Shown: piece after piece, positions 26,002-34,193 of the stretch
How the letters are laid out: every line of letters begins with the position of its first letter
Numbering within the stretch: the stretch's first letter is position 1
DNA from: Novosphingobium sp. B 225
Lineage (GTDB): Bacteria; Pseudomonadota; Alphaproteobacteria; Sphingomonadales; Sphingomonadaceae
Direction of reading: 5' to 3'
DNA length: 64,000 bases
NCBI RefSeq assembly: GCF_002198665.1
Contig: NZ_MWLM01000031.1
Span: forward strand, 18,102-82,101
Translations under genes and position numbers: made by a program
Notes under the pieces: generated by a model
Database searches by the model: none
Told to the model about the DNA's origin: nothing
The model's input: only the letters and a program-made list of their open reading frames with translations

Positions 26002-26889
26002 TCAATCAGTGCGGGTCAGCGGCGCGTCGGGCAAGGGGATAAATTCATCCGCATCGCCCGGAACGGTTGGAAAGCGGCCTTGTGTCCAGTCATCTATCGC
26101 CTGCCGGATCCGCTCGCGTGAGGAGTGGACGAAGTTCCAATAAGCATGCCTGGGCGATGTGGCTGCCGCGCCGCCCAGCAGCATCACCCGCCCGCCCAGG
26201 CTGGATCCCAGCCGCATGGTCCGTCCCGGCGCGAGAATGGCCAATTCGTAGAGCCCCAGTTCCACACCGTCGATCATCGCCTCACCGCCGACCAGCATGA
26301 CCGCGCGTTCCTCTGCCTCTGTATCGATCGGGATCGTGCCGCCGGGGGCCAGCACGATCTCAGCATAAATCGTGGGGCTGTGCAGGGTAGTCGGGGCGGT
26401 CTGGCCCCACAGACTGCCCATGATTACGCGGGCAGTGGTGCCATTGTTTTCGATCAGTGGCAGATCGGTCTGGGCTTCAAACGCCGGGTCGATTTCCTCA
26501 CGGCCATCGGGCAGAGCCAGCCAGGTCTGCATGCCATAGATGCGCTTGGGCAGATCGCGCTCGGCAGGCAGCCCGCGTTCGGAATGGACGATTCCGCGCC
26601 CGGCCGTCATCAGGTTGACCTGACCGGGGCGGATCGTGGCGAAAGTGCCCAGACTGTCGCGGTGATCGATCGCGCCTTCGAACAGCCAGGTGACTGTCGC
26701 AATGCCGATATGCGGATGCGGGCGCACGTCGATACCAGGGCCAGGGGGCAGGTCGGCCGGGCCGAACTGATCGACGAAAATGAACGGCCCCACCATCACC
26801 CGGCGCGGGCTGGGCAGCACCCGGCGGACCTGGAACGCACCCAGATCGTGCGTGACGGGCAGGACGGTCTGGATGACCGGATCGGTCAT
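26002..26889 (-). CDS. Pirin family protein
   Basis: A 295-residue bicupin of the pirin family, metal-binding proteins some of which have quercetinase activity. The N-terminal cupin contains FVDQFGPADL, RPHPHIGIATVTWLFEG and GIVHSE, which supply the His, His, His and Glu metal ligands of the family (near residues 56-105). The C-terminal cupin is degenerate. The start overlaps the Nudix stop by four bases. Pirins are usually cytoplasmic and respond to oxidative stress; a regulator or dioxygenase role is possible. Confidence 0.92.
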   Translation of the reverse strand: MTDPVIQTVLPVTHDLGAFQVRRVLPSPRRVMVGPFIFVDQFGPADLPPGPGIDVRPHPHIGIATVTWLFEGAIDHRDSLGTFATIRPGQVNLMTAGRGIVHSERGLPAERDLPKRIYGMQTWLALPDGREEIDPAFEAQTDLPLIENNGTTARVIMGSLWGQTAPTTLHSPTIYAEIVLAPGGTIPIDTEAEERAVMLVGGEAMIDGVELGLYELAILAPGRTMRLGSSLGGRVMLLGGAAATSPRHAYWNFVHSSRERIRQAIDDWTQGRFPTVPGDADEFIPLPDAPLTRTD

Positions 26890-27335
26890 GCGGTAATCTC
26901 TGCGAGTTCGAGCAGTTCAAGCAGGTCGAGCGGAAAGATCCGTTCGGGCCAGTCGGTCAGTTCGGCGCGGGTGAACCAGCGCGCCTCGCGCATGATTACG
27001 CGTTCCAGTTCGGTGTGCCCTGACATGTCGATCGCGGTCGTCATGGTGCACACCCGAAAGAACCTTTCATCGGCGGTCACCGGTTCGCCATCGGGGGTGA
27101 TGAAGTCATAGCAGCGCCGGGCAAATTCCGGCCCGGGATCGGCGCTTAAGCCGGTTTCCTCAAGCAGTTCCCGGCGTGCCGCAACGTGGAACTCCTCGCC
27201 CGGATCGCATTCGCCACCAACTGCCGCCCAGAATGGGCTGCGCCCGGCCACACTGAAGCGGAAGAGCAGTAGCCGGTCCGCGGGATCGAGCAGCAGCAGC
27301 CGTGCCGCGCGGCGGATGCGGCGGGGCTGGGTCAT
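26886..27335 (-). CDS. Nudix hydrolase
   Basis: A 149-residue Nudix hydrolase that should cleave a nucleoside diphosphate linked to another group. The Nudix box is at about 41-63: GECDPGEEF, then AARRELLEETGLS, satisfying GX5EX7REUXEEXGU. It begins with a basic leader (MTQPRRIRRAARLLLLDPADR). The substrate is not evident. The four-base overlaps with bolA upstream and pirin downstream show tight coupling. Confidence 0.92.
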   Translation of the reverse strand: MTQPRRIRRAARLLLLDPADRLLLFRFSVAGRSPFWAAVGGECDPGEEFHVAARRELLEETGLSADPGPEFARRCYDFITPDGEPVTADERFFRVCTMTTAIDMSGHTELERVIMREARWFTRAELTDWPERIFPLDLLELLELAEITA

Positions 27336-27604
27336 TCTTCCGGGGCCTGCGCCTTGATCGCCAGGGCATGGACCCGCTGCCCGGGAATGTCACCCAATGC
27401 GGTAATAACCATGCGCTGGCGTTCCAGCCTGGACTTGCCCGCAAAAGCGGCGCTTTCGATCTCCACCGTGAAGTGCGATTCGCCCGATCCGTCATCGCCG
27501 GAATGGCCGTGATGGCGCGCGCTGTCGTTGATTACGGCGAGGTGGATGGGGGAAAAAGCCTGATTCAGCAGGGCTTCTATTTCGGTGGCGATGGGTCCGG
27601 TCAT
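27332..27604 (-). CDS. BolA family protein
   Basis: A 90-residue BolA-like protein. BolA proteins bind iron-sulfur clusters with monothiol glutaredoxins or act in transcription. The start MTGPIATEIEALLNQAF is followed by VINDSARHHGHSG, HFTVEIESAAFAGKSRLERQRMV (in parts) and ALAIKAQAPEE, the conserved core; the invariant His of the helix-turn-helix region is in VHALAIK. The ATG at 27604 is chosen because the longer frame (to 27916) is antisense to the gene opposite. It heads a leftward operon and is divergent, by 64 bp, from the hypothetical gene at 27669. Confidence 0.9.
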   Translation of the reverse strand: MTGPIATEIEALLNQAFSPIHLAVINDSARHHGHSGDDGSGESHFTVEIESAAFAGKSRLERQRMVITALGDIPGQRVHALAIKAQAPEE

Positions 27605-27668
27605 GCGCGCCAAGCTAGGCTGCAGCAGCCCCTTCGACAAGCGCCGCAAAGCCATTATATGCACCGCG

Positions 27669-28157
27669 ATGCGCGTTACGATCATCCATACCCCGCGTGA
27701 ATGCCGGATCGCGATTGTGCGAGACGATGGCAGCCGTGCGGACACCACGTTCCCGCACAAGGGCCCGTTCCCACACGATGCGATGCATTTCGTGGTCGAG
27801 CGGGTGATGGGCATGCGGCGCGCTTTTTGGGGAATGGTTGCGGCGGGGCAGCATCCCGAAGAGCTGTCTGAGTTGGCCAAGCTGGCCGGGCATGCGAGCG
27901 CCAGTCGGGCCAGCATGCCGCAGGACCATATCGTAGAGCTACTCCAGGCTGAACGGCTGGTCGAATGCTTCGAAGCCGATCTGTGGGGCGGGGCGGGCGA
28001 TCCGGAAACCTTGCGCAGTGTTTACCGCGCAGCCTGTGGCAGCTCACAAGTGCCGTGCCCGGACCTTAGCGACGCCGCGATTGCCGCGATCCGGGCAGAG
28101 ATTGCCGTACTGCAGGAACAGTGGCGCAGCGGACAACTCGTGCTGGACTGGGTGTGA
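27669..28157 (+). CDS. Conserved hypothetical protein next to bolA
   Basis: I do not recognise a characterised family. The 162-residue product starts MRVTIIHTPRECRIAIVRDD, has no signal peptide or membrane helix, and is mostly alpha-helical in its second half (ERLVECFEADLWG, AAIAAIRAEIAVLQEQWRS, the latter possibly a short coiled coil). The start at 27669 is the first sensible ATG divergent from bolA. It is followed four bases later by the J-domain gene, so both are probably one transcript. Coding is supported by length, position and codon pattern. Confidence 0.75.
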   Translation: MRVTIIHTPRECRIAIVRDDGSRADTTFPHKGPFPHDAMHFVVERVMGMRRAFWGMVAAGQHPEELSELAKLAGHASASRASMPQDHIVELLQAERLVECFEADLWGGAGDPETLRSVYRAACGSSQVPCPDLSDAAIAAIRAEIAVLQEQWRSGQLVLDWV

Positions 28158-28161
28158 GTTC

Positions 28162-28740
28162 ATGGCTGGTGACCGTTTCCATGGCCGGGTGACCAATCCC
28201 GGCCGGCTGTGCGACCGCCCCGGCTGCCCCGAAGCGGGGGAGTTCCGCGCACCCGGTCCGCGCGGCTCCAGCTTTGACGGCCCCGGTGACTATCGCTGGT
28301 TCTGCCTGGACCATGTCCGCGAATTCAACGCCGGGTATGATTGGTTCGAAGGGATGAGTGCCGAGGAAATCATGCGCGCGCAAAGCCCGATCAACGGCTG
28401 GGAACGCGAAACCCGAGCCTTTTCACCCACAGCCGGAATCGATTCCGCCCCGCGCTGGGCAGACTTTGCCGATCCACTGGACGCGATCAGCAAGCGCGCC
28501 CGCGCGCGCCGGCCAGCCGAACGGGCCGACGGAAGGCTGCTCAGCCCGGATGAGCGGCGCGCGCTCGATGCTCTTGGGCTGCCGCTCGATGCCGACCGCA
28601 AGGCACTGCGCGAACGCTATTCGCAGCTGGTGCGGCGTTACCACCCTGATCGCAATGGCGGGGATCGCAGTTATGAAACGCGGTTGCAGGGGGTGGTCGA
28701 AGCCTACCAGCTGCTTAGGAAGGCCGCGGCGTTCGCTTGA
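28162..28740 (+). CDS. J-domain (DnaJ-like) protein
   Basis: A 192-residue protein with a C-terminal J domain (about 130-190): ERRALDALGLP, then RYSQLVRRYHPDRNGG with the HPD tripeptide at 161-163 that activates DnaK. The first 60 residues have a Cys pair (RLCDRPGCPEAG) and a WFCLDHVREFN motif, typical of the alphaproteobacterial J proteins that usually lie beside cobS. It therefore probably serves as a co-chaperone near cobaltochelatase assembly, an inference from synteny only. Its 3' end overlaps the convergent membrane protein gene by 26 bp. Confidence 0.9.
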   Translation: MAGDRFHGRVTNPGRLCDRPGCPEAGEFRAPGPRGSSFDGPGDYRWFCLDHVREFNAGYDWFEGMSAEEIMRAQSPINGWERETRAFSPTAGIDSAPRWADFADPLDAISKRARARRPAERADGRLLSPDERRALDALGLPLDADRKALRERYSQLVRRYHPDRNGGDRSYETRLQGVVEAYQLLRKAAAFA

Positions 28741-29167
28741 CCAGCCAGAAGATCGGCAGGCCGACGAAGAACACGTGCGGAAAGAGGCCCAGTGCCAGCT
28801 TGATCTGGTCCGGATTGGGGAAGGGGGCTCCGAACCGGAAATGCAGCACGATCCCGTACATCACACCGTACAGCACTATCCCGTAAAGGGTCCCCGCTTT
28901 CCACGGCGCGACCTCGCCCAGCGGGGTGTTTCGCGCCAGCCACAGGCCAAGCGCGACCATGGCCGCCATGATCGCGAAATGCACACCCAGCCCCAGCAGC
29001 GCGCCGGGCGTGCCCCACTGGCTGGCCGCGTCACCAAACGGTCCCGCCGCTACCCCGCGCCACAGCTTGCCGATGTCTCCATCGCCCCGCACCAGGGTGA
29101 GCAGGGTAGCATAAGCGGCGTCGAGCGCGCCGCACAGGAGCCACAGCTTCAGGAACACTTGCCGCAT
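28715..29167 (-). CDS. Small membrane protein, last gene of the TetR cluster
   Basis: A 150-residue protein with about four hydrophobic helices (LWLLCGALDAAYATLL; LLGLGVHFAIMAAMVALGLWL; LYGIVLYGVMYGIVLHF; LGLFPHVFFVGLPIFWLV) and a basic end (KRTPRPS). I do not recognise a named family; it resembles small uncharacterised inner-membrane proteins. The ATG at 29167 shares one base with the SRPBCC stop (TGATG), favouring this start over the GTG at 29182. It closes the twelve-gene leftward cluster. Confidence 0.75.
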   Translation of the reverse strand: MRQVFLKLWLLCGALDAAYATLLTLVRGDGDIGKLWRGVAAGPFGDAASQWGTPGALLGLGVHFAIMAAMVALGLWLARNTPLGEVAPWKAGTLYGIVLYGVMYGIVLHFRFGAPFPNPDQIKLALGLFPHVFFVGLPIFWLVKRTPRPS

Positions 29168-29607
29168 CACGGCGCTTCGCACAGTGCCTTGAACTGGTCA
29201 GCCATGATGCCCCAGCCCTGATCGAAACCCATTTCGCGGTGATGAGCCATGCTTTCGGAAGTCCAGTGCCGCGCTCGGCCGGTATAGCGGGTGCCGGTGC
29301 CTTCGGACGCGATTTCCCAGATGCCCAGCATGAAGGGGCCAGCCGGTTGCAGGCCCTGTTCGATCGCGTCGGTCACGGCAATCCGGCGGCCTTCTTCCCA
29401 GGCGACGATGAAGCCAGGATGCTCGTTACGCTCGCCTTCGGGGCCATGCATCACCGTGTGGGTGAAGCCGCCGGGTTGGCGACTGCCCCAGTCCACTTCG
29501 GCGCGCCACGGCTTGGGGCACCACCAGGCATCGGTCTGATTTACCAGCACATCCCACACCTTGTCCGGCGCGGCATTGATCAGGCGGGTGACGCTCAATT
29601 CATACAT
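29167..29607 (-). CDS. SRPBCC / AHSA1-like protein
   Basis: A 146-residue START/SRPBCC-fold protein with the opening MYELSVTRLINAAPDKVWDV and a C-terminal helix (ESMAHHREMGFDQGWGIMADQF) of the AHSA1 subgroup. Such proteins bind hydrophobic ligands in a deep pocket. The strand pattern (GEGTRYTGRARHWT-like) is intact. It is 15 bp after the GST gene and overlaps the membrane protein gene by one base. Ligand unknown; probably cytoplasmic. Confidence 0.85.
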   Translation of the reverse strand: MYELSVTRLINAAPDKVWDVLVNQTDAWWCPKPWRAEVDWGSRQPGGFTHTVMHGPEGERNEHPGFIVAWEEGRRIAVTDAIEQGLQPAGPFMLGIWEIASEGTGTRYTGRARHWTSESMAHHREMGFDQGWGIMADQFKALCEAP

Positions 29608-29622
29608 TCAGATTTTCCTCTC

Positions 29623-30273
29623 TCAGTCCCGGTCCGGCGCGCCGAGCGGGAAATAGGCACGATAAGGCCGCGCTTCGTCCACGCAAGCGGCTACGGCCGG
29701 CAAAGCCAGCAGATGCGCGCGCCATTGCCGCAGCCGGTCCAGCTCCATCGGGATTGGATAACACCAGTCGGCATAGAACAGGCTGGGCGCGGCGGCGCAT
29801 TCGATCAGGGTGATCGCATTGCTCGCCGGATAGTCTGCCAGCCAAGTGTCGATCCAGCGATAGGCGCGGTCCAGCATATCGCGTGCGCGGCCTTCGGTGG
29901 CGGGATCTGGCATATCGAGGCTGCGGATATGCGCGCTGACGATCTCCTGCATCGGGTGCATGACATAATTGTCAAACACCCGGTCCAGCATCCGCACTCT
30001 GTTTGCCTTTGCCGGATCGGATGGAAGCAGCGGTGCGGGGCCGGGGTGATGGAGATGCAGGTGCTCGATAATCGAGCTGGCTTCAAACACCACCACGTCA
30101 CCATCGCGCAGCACCGGAAACTTGCCCAGCGGGCTGGCTGCGGCAACGAAAGCGTCATGCTCCGGTACCTCCCCGCCCAGCGAGCAAAAGTCGAACGCGG
30201 TGCCATTGGCATAAAGCGCGATCTTTACCTTCCAGGTGTAGCTGGAAAAGGGGTGGCCGTAGAGCGCAAGCAT
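29623..30273 (-). CDS. Glutathione S-transferase family protein (copy 1)
   Basis: A 216-residue GST. The N-terminal thioredoxin fold shows MLALYGHPFSSYTWKVKIAL, the cis-Pro strand GKFPVLRDGD and EASSIIEHL, which bind glutathione. The C-terminal helical domain includes YRWIDTWLADYPASNAITLIE. Ser11 or Tyr12 near the start could be the thiolate-activating residue. The ATG at 30273 is chosen because it aligns with GST starts and lies four bases after the VOC stop. The likely job is conjugation or reduction of electrophiles. Confidence 0.88.
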   Translation of the reverse strand: MLALYGHPFSSYTWKVKIALYANGTAFDFCSLGGEVPEHDAFVAAASPLGKFPVLRDGDVVVFEASSIIEHLHLHHPGPAPLLPSDPAKANRVRMLDRVFDNYVMHPMQEIVSAHIRSLDMPDPATEGRARDMLDRAYRWIDTWLADYPASNAITLIECAAAPSLFYADWCYPIPMELDRLRQWRAHLLALPAVAACVDEARPYRAYFPLGAPDRD

Positions 30274-30277
30274 CGGG

Positions 30278-30754
30278 TCAGCCCTTTCGTGCGGTTTCGA
30301 TCGCGGCAATGTCGATCTTCTTCATCGTCATCATCGCTTCGAACACCCGTTTGCGCGCTGCAGGGTCGGGATCGGCCATCCAATGCGTCAGTGCGCGCGG
30401 GGTGATCTGCCAGGATATGCCCCACTTGTCCTTGCACCAACTGCACATGCTTTCCGCGCCGCCATTACTGACGATAGCGTTCCACAATCGGTCGGTTTCC
30501 GCCTGATCCTCGGTGTGGATCTGGATCGAGAACGCCTCGCTGTGCTTGAACGTGGCACCGCCGTTGAGCAGGATTGTCGGCACCCCCAGCAGCGTCATTT
30601 CCACAACCAGCACTGCGCCTTCGCTGGTAGACGGATTGTCCGCCGGAGCGCGCTGGATCGCGCCGATCCAGGTGTCCGGAAACGTCTCGGCATAAAATGC
30701 AGCGGCCTCTTCGGCGGTGTGGTCGTACCACAGGCACAGGGTGGCTTTGGTCAC
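30278..30754 (-). CDS. VOC family protein, PhnB/3-demethylubiquinone-methyltransferase-like fold
   Basis: A 158-residue VOC/glyoxalase-fold protein of the PhnB group: TKATLCLWYDHTAEEAAAFYAETF at the start (in parts), then SIQIHTEDQAETDRLWNAI and CSWCKDKWGISWQITPRAL. These proteins are widely named 3-demethylubiquinone methyltransferases although methyltransferase activity is not established. The GTG start at 30754 has GAGGAG upstream at good spacing; an ATG at 30784 is possible but lacks a site. It sits between the CENP-V-like gene and the GST gene. Confidence 0.85.
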   Translation of the reverse strand: MTKATLCLWYDHTAEEAAAFYAETFPDTWIGAIQRAPADNPSTSEGAVLVVEMTLLGVPTILLNGGATFKHSEAFSIQIHTEDQAETDRLWNAIVSNGGAESMCSWCKDKWGISWQITPRALTHWMADPDPAARKRVFEAMMTMKKIDIAAIETARKG

Positions 30755-30787
30755 GGCAAACTCCTCAAGCGGCCATGCGATCACGGA

Positions 30788-31303
30788 TCAATAGCGGCCC
30801 AGCAGCGACAACAGCCCAACCTTGATCGTTCGGCCCACGAAGCGCGGCGCGAAGCCCTTGCTGCGCGGGGCCTGGTCCGGATAGGCGAACGAACTCGTGC
30901 GATAGCGGGTCATGTGCCGAAATTCGACCGGCGGGACCGGGCCGATGAAGCGGTTGCAGAGAGTCGACACCCAGAAGGGGCCTCGCTCAAACCCCAGGTA
31001 CATCATGCTGTCGCAGCAGGTTGCGATCATGCGGAAAGTAGCGCTGTCACTGCGCAGCTTGACCTGCTCAAGCCGGTCTGCGCCTCTGGTACAGGTGAAG
31101 CGTTTGCGGTGGAACAGAGTCAGGGCTGTGCCTCCATCCTCGTCCGCAGCGGGTGCAGCGCCGGGGCGTTCAGCCAGGCTGTGCGCCGCAGCCTGGCAAT
31201 CGTCACAATAACAGACCGCAGTGCCGATCGGATCGCCGCTGGCGCGGCATTCCACCGCGCCGCAGGCGCAGCGCAAAACGTGGACCGGCAGCATCTGGCT
31301 CAT
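30788..31303 (-). CDS. CENP-V/GFA-like zinc protein (DUF6151 type)
   Basis: A 171-residue protein with the CxC...CxxC pattern of GFA-like zinc folds: LRCACGAVECR near residue 11 and CYCDDCQAAAHSL near 32, with further cysteines (ATCCDSM, LCNRF). The family includes S-(hydroxymethyl)glutathione synthase relatives, which links it to glutathione chemistry, but DUF6151 members are not characterised. The start at 31303 overlaps the VOC stop by four bases (ATGA). The C-terminus (KGFAPRFVGRTIKVGLLSLL) is basic and hydrophobic. Confidence 0.8.
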   Translation of the reverse strand: MSQMLPVHVLRCACGAVECRASGDPIGTAVCYCDDCQAAAHSLAERPGAAPAADEDGGTALTLFHRKRFTCTRGADRLEQVKLRSDSATFRMIATCCDSMMYLGFERGPFWVSTLCNRFIGPVPPVEFRHMTRYRTSSFAYPDQAPRSKGFAPRFVGRTIKVGLLSLLGRY

Positions 31304-32085
31304 GCATTGCCGACCAAGCTGAACAGCGCACCTTGGGGATCCAGACCCTGGATAATCCACAACTCGCCCGGCACCTGATGCGGGCCGTTGACCACATGCC
31401 CGCCAAGCGCGGTTACCCGATCCTTTGCGGCGGCGATGCTCTCCACCCAGAAATAGTGGCACCAGACCGGCACTGGCACTTCGTCCGGTTTGGTCATCAT
31501 CGCCCCGATCTGCACCCCGTTATGCGCGATGAACTGGTATTTGCCCATCGGGCCCATGTCCATCGCATCGGGCAGGGTCCAGCCGAACTGGCCGGTGTAG
31601 AATGTCAGCGCATTATCCAGACTGCCGGCGTAAAGCTCGTTCCAGCCGCAGCGGCCGGGATTGGGCATGGCGGAAAAGCTGGTGCTTTCCCCGCCGCCGG
31701 GGGGCGGGGTGGGGGTCATCACGTAGAACGGCGCGCCGCAGCAGTCGGCCACCATCGCTACCCGCCCGGCCATGGCGATATCGGTGGCGGGCATCAGCAC
31801 CTTGCCGCCGGCAGCTTCGATCACGGTACAGCTCGCATCGACATCGTCCACCCCGACATAACCCAGCCAGCACGGCCGCGCGCCGTGTTCGGTCATATCG
31901 CCGGTCAATCGCAGCAGCCCGCCGGTCATCCCGCCATCGGCATTGGCGATGAAGCCATAGTCCCCGGTTTCCGCAGTGCCGGGATGGATCGTCCAGCCCA
32001 CTACTGCCTCATAAAAGGCGCGGGCACCCTCCGGATCGGGGGTCATCAGTTCGTACCAGATCCAGCTGCCTTGCAGAGTACCCAT
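31300..32085 (-). CDS. Two-domain VOC family protein
   Basis: A 261-residue protein made of two glyoxalase/VOC domains. The first begins with WYELMTPDPEGARAFYEAVVGW and ends near 120 (GAPFYVMTP). The second has GRCGWNELYAGSLDNALTFYTGQFGW and ends with GAHFS-like LDPQGALFSLVG. It resembles the actinobacterial Cfp30B group. No metal ligand set is certain. It is 11 bp after the DUF1428 gene and overlaps the CENP-V-like gene by four bases. Confidence 0.88.
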   Translation of the reverse strand: MGTLQGSWIWYELMTPDPEGARAFYEAVVGWTIHPGTAETGDYGFIANADGGMTGGLLRLTGDMTEHGARPCWLGYVGVDDVDASCTVIEAAGGKVLMPATDIAMAGRVAMVADCCGAPFYVMTPTPPPGGGESTSFSAMPNPGRCGWNELYAGSLDNALTFYTGQFGWTLPDAMDMGPMGKYQFIAHNGVQIGAMMTKPDEVPVPVWCHYFWVESIAAAKDRVTALGGHVVNGPHQVPGELWIIQGLDPQGALFSLVGNA

Positions 32086-32096
32086 CGGCGTTTTCC

Positions 32097-32456
32097 TTAT
32101 GCCCGTTGTTCGACCAGCGGCACGAACCCGCTGAATATCATGCGCTTGCTGTCAAAGATGTTGGCACAGTCTGCCCCGGTCATGCGCGGATCTTCCATCG
32201 CGGCCTTGTTGCCGGCATCGCGAGTGGCCTTGTCCGGCCACTTGATCCAGCTGAACACCACACCTTCGTGCTCCTCGGCCTTGACCGCCATGAAGAAGTC
32301 GGTGGTGTGCCCGCGCATCATGTCGTCACCCCAGGTCTCGACCACTTCCAGCGCGCCATGCTCGATGAAGATCGGCGCCGCCAATTGGGCAATACGCTGG
32401 TAATGGTCACGCTTGGCGTGTGGGACCGGGATCAGAAAGCCGTCGATGTAGCTCAT
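32097..32456 (-). CDS. DUF1428 family protein
   Basis: A 119-residue protein that matches DUF1428: it opens with SYIDGFLIPVPHAKRDHYQR and contains WPDKATRDAGNKAAMEDPRM and FDSKRMIFSGF, all typical. The fold is dimeric alpha-beta barrel and the function is unknown. The four-base overlap with the DUF4287 gene upstream supports cotranscription and co-translation. No signal peptide. Confidence 0.9.
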   Translation of the reverse strand: MSYIDGFLIPVPHAKRDHYQRIAQLAAPIFIEHGALEVVETWGDDMMRGHTTDFFMAVKAEEHEGVVFSWIKWPDKATRDAGNKAAMEDPRMTGADCANIFDSKRMIFSGFVPLVEQRA

Positions 32457-32683
32457 TTTCCATCTCCTTGCGGCTTGCCTTTCAGCAAAGCGACGATCGC
32501 CATGGCGTGGCCGTGGCCCAGCGCGAATTCGTCCTTGAGCCAGGCGACGATCTGCCCAGCCTTGACCCCCGGAGTCAGGCCAGAACTGTCGGCAAATCCT
32601 TTGGCCGCTGCCATAGTTTTGAAGTCAGCCGGACTCTTGCCGGTTTTAGCCTGAATATTATCAAGATAGGCCTGAAAGCTCAT
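32453..32683 (-). CDS. DUF4287 family small protein
   Basis: A 76-residue protein fitting DUF4287: MSFQAYLDNIQAKTGKSPAD at the start, then LTPGVKAGQIVAWLKDEFALGHGHAMAIVALLKG (in parts). Function unknown; helical, and frequently found with DUF1801 or other toxin-stress-type small genes. It overlaps both neighbours by four bases (ATGA at each end). Confidence 0.9.
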   Translation of the reverse strand: MSFQAYLDNIQAKTGKSPADFKTMAAAKGFADSSGLTPGVKAGQIVAWLKDEFALGHGHAMAIVALLKGKPQGDGK

Positions 32684-33087
32684 GCAACAGTCTCCGTCAG
32701 TTCCAGCCGTTCAAGCGCGCCTTTGCGTTTGACGATGTTCTTGTAATCCCACTGCACCTGCCGTGACTGACCCAGCCAGCGGCGCAGCTGGACAAGGCCG
32801 ATGTCCGCCTCTGTCGGAAAGCGGGCCTCGGCTGCCTCGAACTTGCCTTCCGGCTTCAATCCGGCCGCGTCGAAGTCCTGACCGCTCCAGAACAGCAGTG
32901 AGACTCCGGACTTGCGCTTTGCATAACCAACGATCGGATTGCCCGAAAGAAACCACACCGGATGGCCATGCCAAACCTTGCTCTCTGCGACCGGCAGGGC
33001 GGCATCAATCTCGCGGCGCAGGCAAGCACAAATCGCCAGATCGGCAGGCGCAAGTTCTGCGTGGTGTCCTGCGATCGGATCAGGCAT
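32680..33087 (-). CDS. DUF1801 family protein
   Basis: A 135-residue DUF1801 protein (YdhG-like). The pattern is ESKVWHGHPVWFLSGNPIVGYAKRKSGVSLLFWSG (in part), which resembles proteins that share the iron-chaperone frataxin-like fold of YdhG. The start at 33087 (MPDPIAGHHAELAPADL) was preferred to the longer frame because it overlaps the VOC stop by eight bases. Function not established. Confidence 0.85.
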   Translation of the reverse strand: MPDPIAGHHAELAPADLAICACLRREIDAALPVAESKVWHGHPVWFLSGNPIVGYAKRKSGVSLLFWSGQDFDAAGLKPEGKFEAAEARFPTEADIGLVQLRRWLGQSRQVQWDYKNIVKRKGALERLELTETVA

Positions 33088-33499
33088 CGCCCTGACCTTC
33101 GTGGGCGGCGGACATGTCCATCCAGAACGGTTCCCAGACGTGGTCGTCGGGATCGCAGATTGTGCGCTGGTACATGAAGCCATGGTCTTCGGGCGGATTG
33201 ACGTCAGCCGTTCCGCCTCGCGCGGCGCCGGCCTCGACTAGCCGGTCGACAGCCTCGCGGCTATCGCAGGTGATTGCCAGCGAGACTTCACTCGATTCGC
33301 GCGGGCAGATCGGACGGGTGGTGAAGCCCTGCCATTTGCCGTGGGTCAGCAGCATCACGTGGATCGCCTCTGACAGAACCATACAGGCCCCGGCGTCGTC
33401 GGAAAATTGCGGGTTGTGGGTGAATCCCAGCGCCTCGTAAAATGCGATTGACCGCGCCAGGTCGGTTACGGGCAGGTTGACGAAAATCATGTGCGCCAT
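33080..33499 (-). CDS. Glyoxalase/VOC family protein
   Basis: A 139-residue single-domain VOC protein: MIFVNLPVTDLARSIAFYEALGF at the start (in part), VMLLTHGKWQGF, and the C-terminal ICDPDDHVWEPFWMD with the Glu typical of the metal site in this group. Close relatives are annotated as lactoylglutathione lyase-like or extradiol dioxygenase-like. The start is ATG 33499; the longer frame is antisense to the GST gene. It is 25 bp after that GST gene, which suits a glutathione-linked role. Confidence 0.88.
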   Translation of the reverse strand: MAHMIFVNLPVTDLARSIAFYEALGFTHNPQFSDDAGACMVLSEAIHVMLLTHGKWQGFTTRPICPRESSEVSLAITCDSREAVDRLVEAGAARGGTADVNPPEDHGFMYQRTICDPDDHVWEPFWMDMSAAHEGQGDA

Positions 33500-33524
33500 G
33501 CGCGTTCTCCCACGCTTGCCCGGA

Positions 33525-34193
33525 TCAGGCCGGGTTTGAATCAAAATCGGCGAGCTGTGCGGCCATGGCCGCCTGGAACGCGGGCCGAGCCGTCGCCCGT
33601 GCGACATAGGCGGCAAGGTTGGCGTGAGCTGCCACCAAGTCCGGTTCGGGCGCGGCGCGCAGCACATCGACCATGGCCAGATCGCCGATGGTGAACCTGT
33701 CCTCCAGCCATTCGCGATTGCCCAGAACCGCAGCAAGTTGGCCGATCCGCTTTTCGGCGTATGGCCGCATTGCGGCGACCGCCTCTGCCTGCCAGGGCTG
33801 CCCTTCGGACGTGTGGCGCGCCAGCAGCAGGGCCTGGGTCATCGGTTCGACACTGTTCAGCGCGGCGAAAGTCCAGCCGATGGCGCGGTCGCGCTGAGCC
33901 GGATCACCCGGCAGCAGTCGTTCATCCCTGGCTCCAAGATGGACAAGGATGGCCCCAGATTCAAACAGAGTCAGGTCGCCATCGCGCAGTACCGGCACTT
34001 GCCCAAATGGCTGGTCGGCCAGATGCTCAGGCGCTTTTTCACCGCCGGCTCCGCCCACCAGCCGGACCCGATAGGGCAGGCCGATCTCCTCCAGAGCCCA
34101 GCGTATGCGCATGTCCTTCACGAACCCACGCGCCATTGGCGGGACCCAGCGATAGGCGGTGACTTCGATCGCGGCGGCCTGATCAACCGGCAT
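33525..34193 (-). CDS. Glutathione S-transferase family protein (copy 2)
   Basis: A 222-residue GST. The thioredoxin-fold half has VKDMRIRWALEEIGLPYRV, QPFGQVPVLRDGDLTLFESGAIL (in part), and the helical half ends with DRFTIGDLAMVDVLRA, where Asp is the conserved N-capping residue of GSTs. Its start overlaps the TetR stop by 11 bases, so it is the first enzyme of the cluster. It is only distantly similar to the GST at 29623, so the two are not a recent duplication. Confidence 0.9.
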   Translation of the reverse strand: MPVDQAAAIEVTAYRWVPPMARGFVKDMRIRWALEEIGLPYRVRLVGGAGGEKAPEHLADQPFGQVPVLRDGDLTLFESGAILVHLGARDERLLPGDPAQRDRAIGWTFAALNSVEPMTQALLLARHTSEGQPWQAEAVAAMRPYAEKRIGQLAAVLGNREWLEDRFTIGDLAMVDVLRAAPEPDLVAAHANLAAYVARATARPAFQAAMAAQLADFDSNPA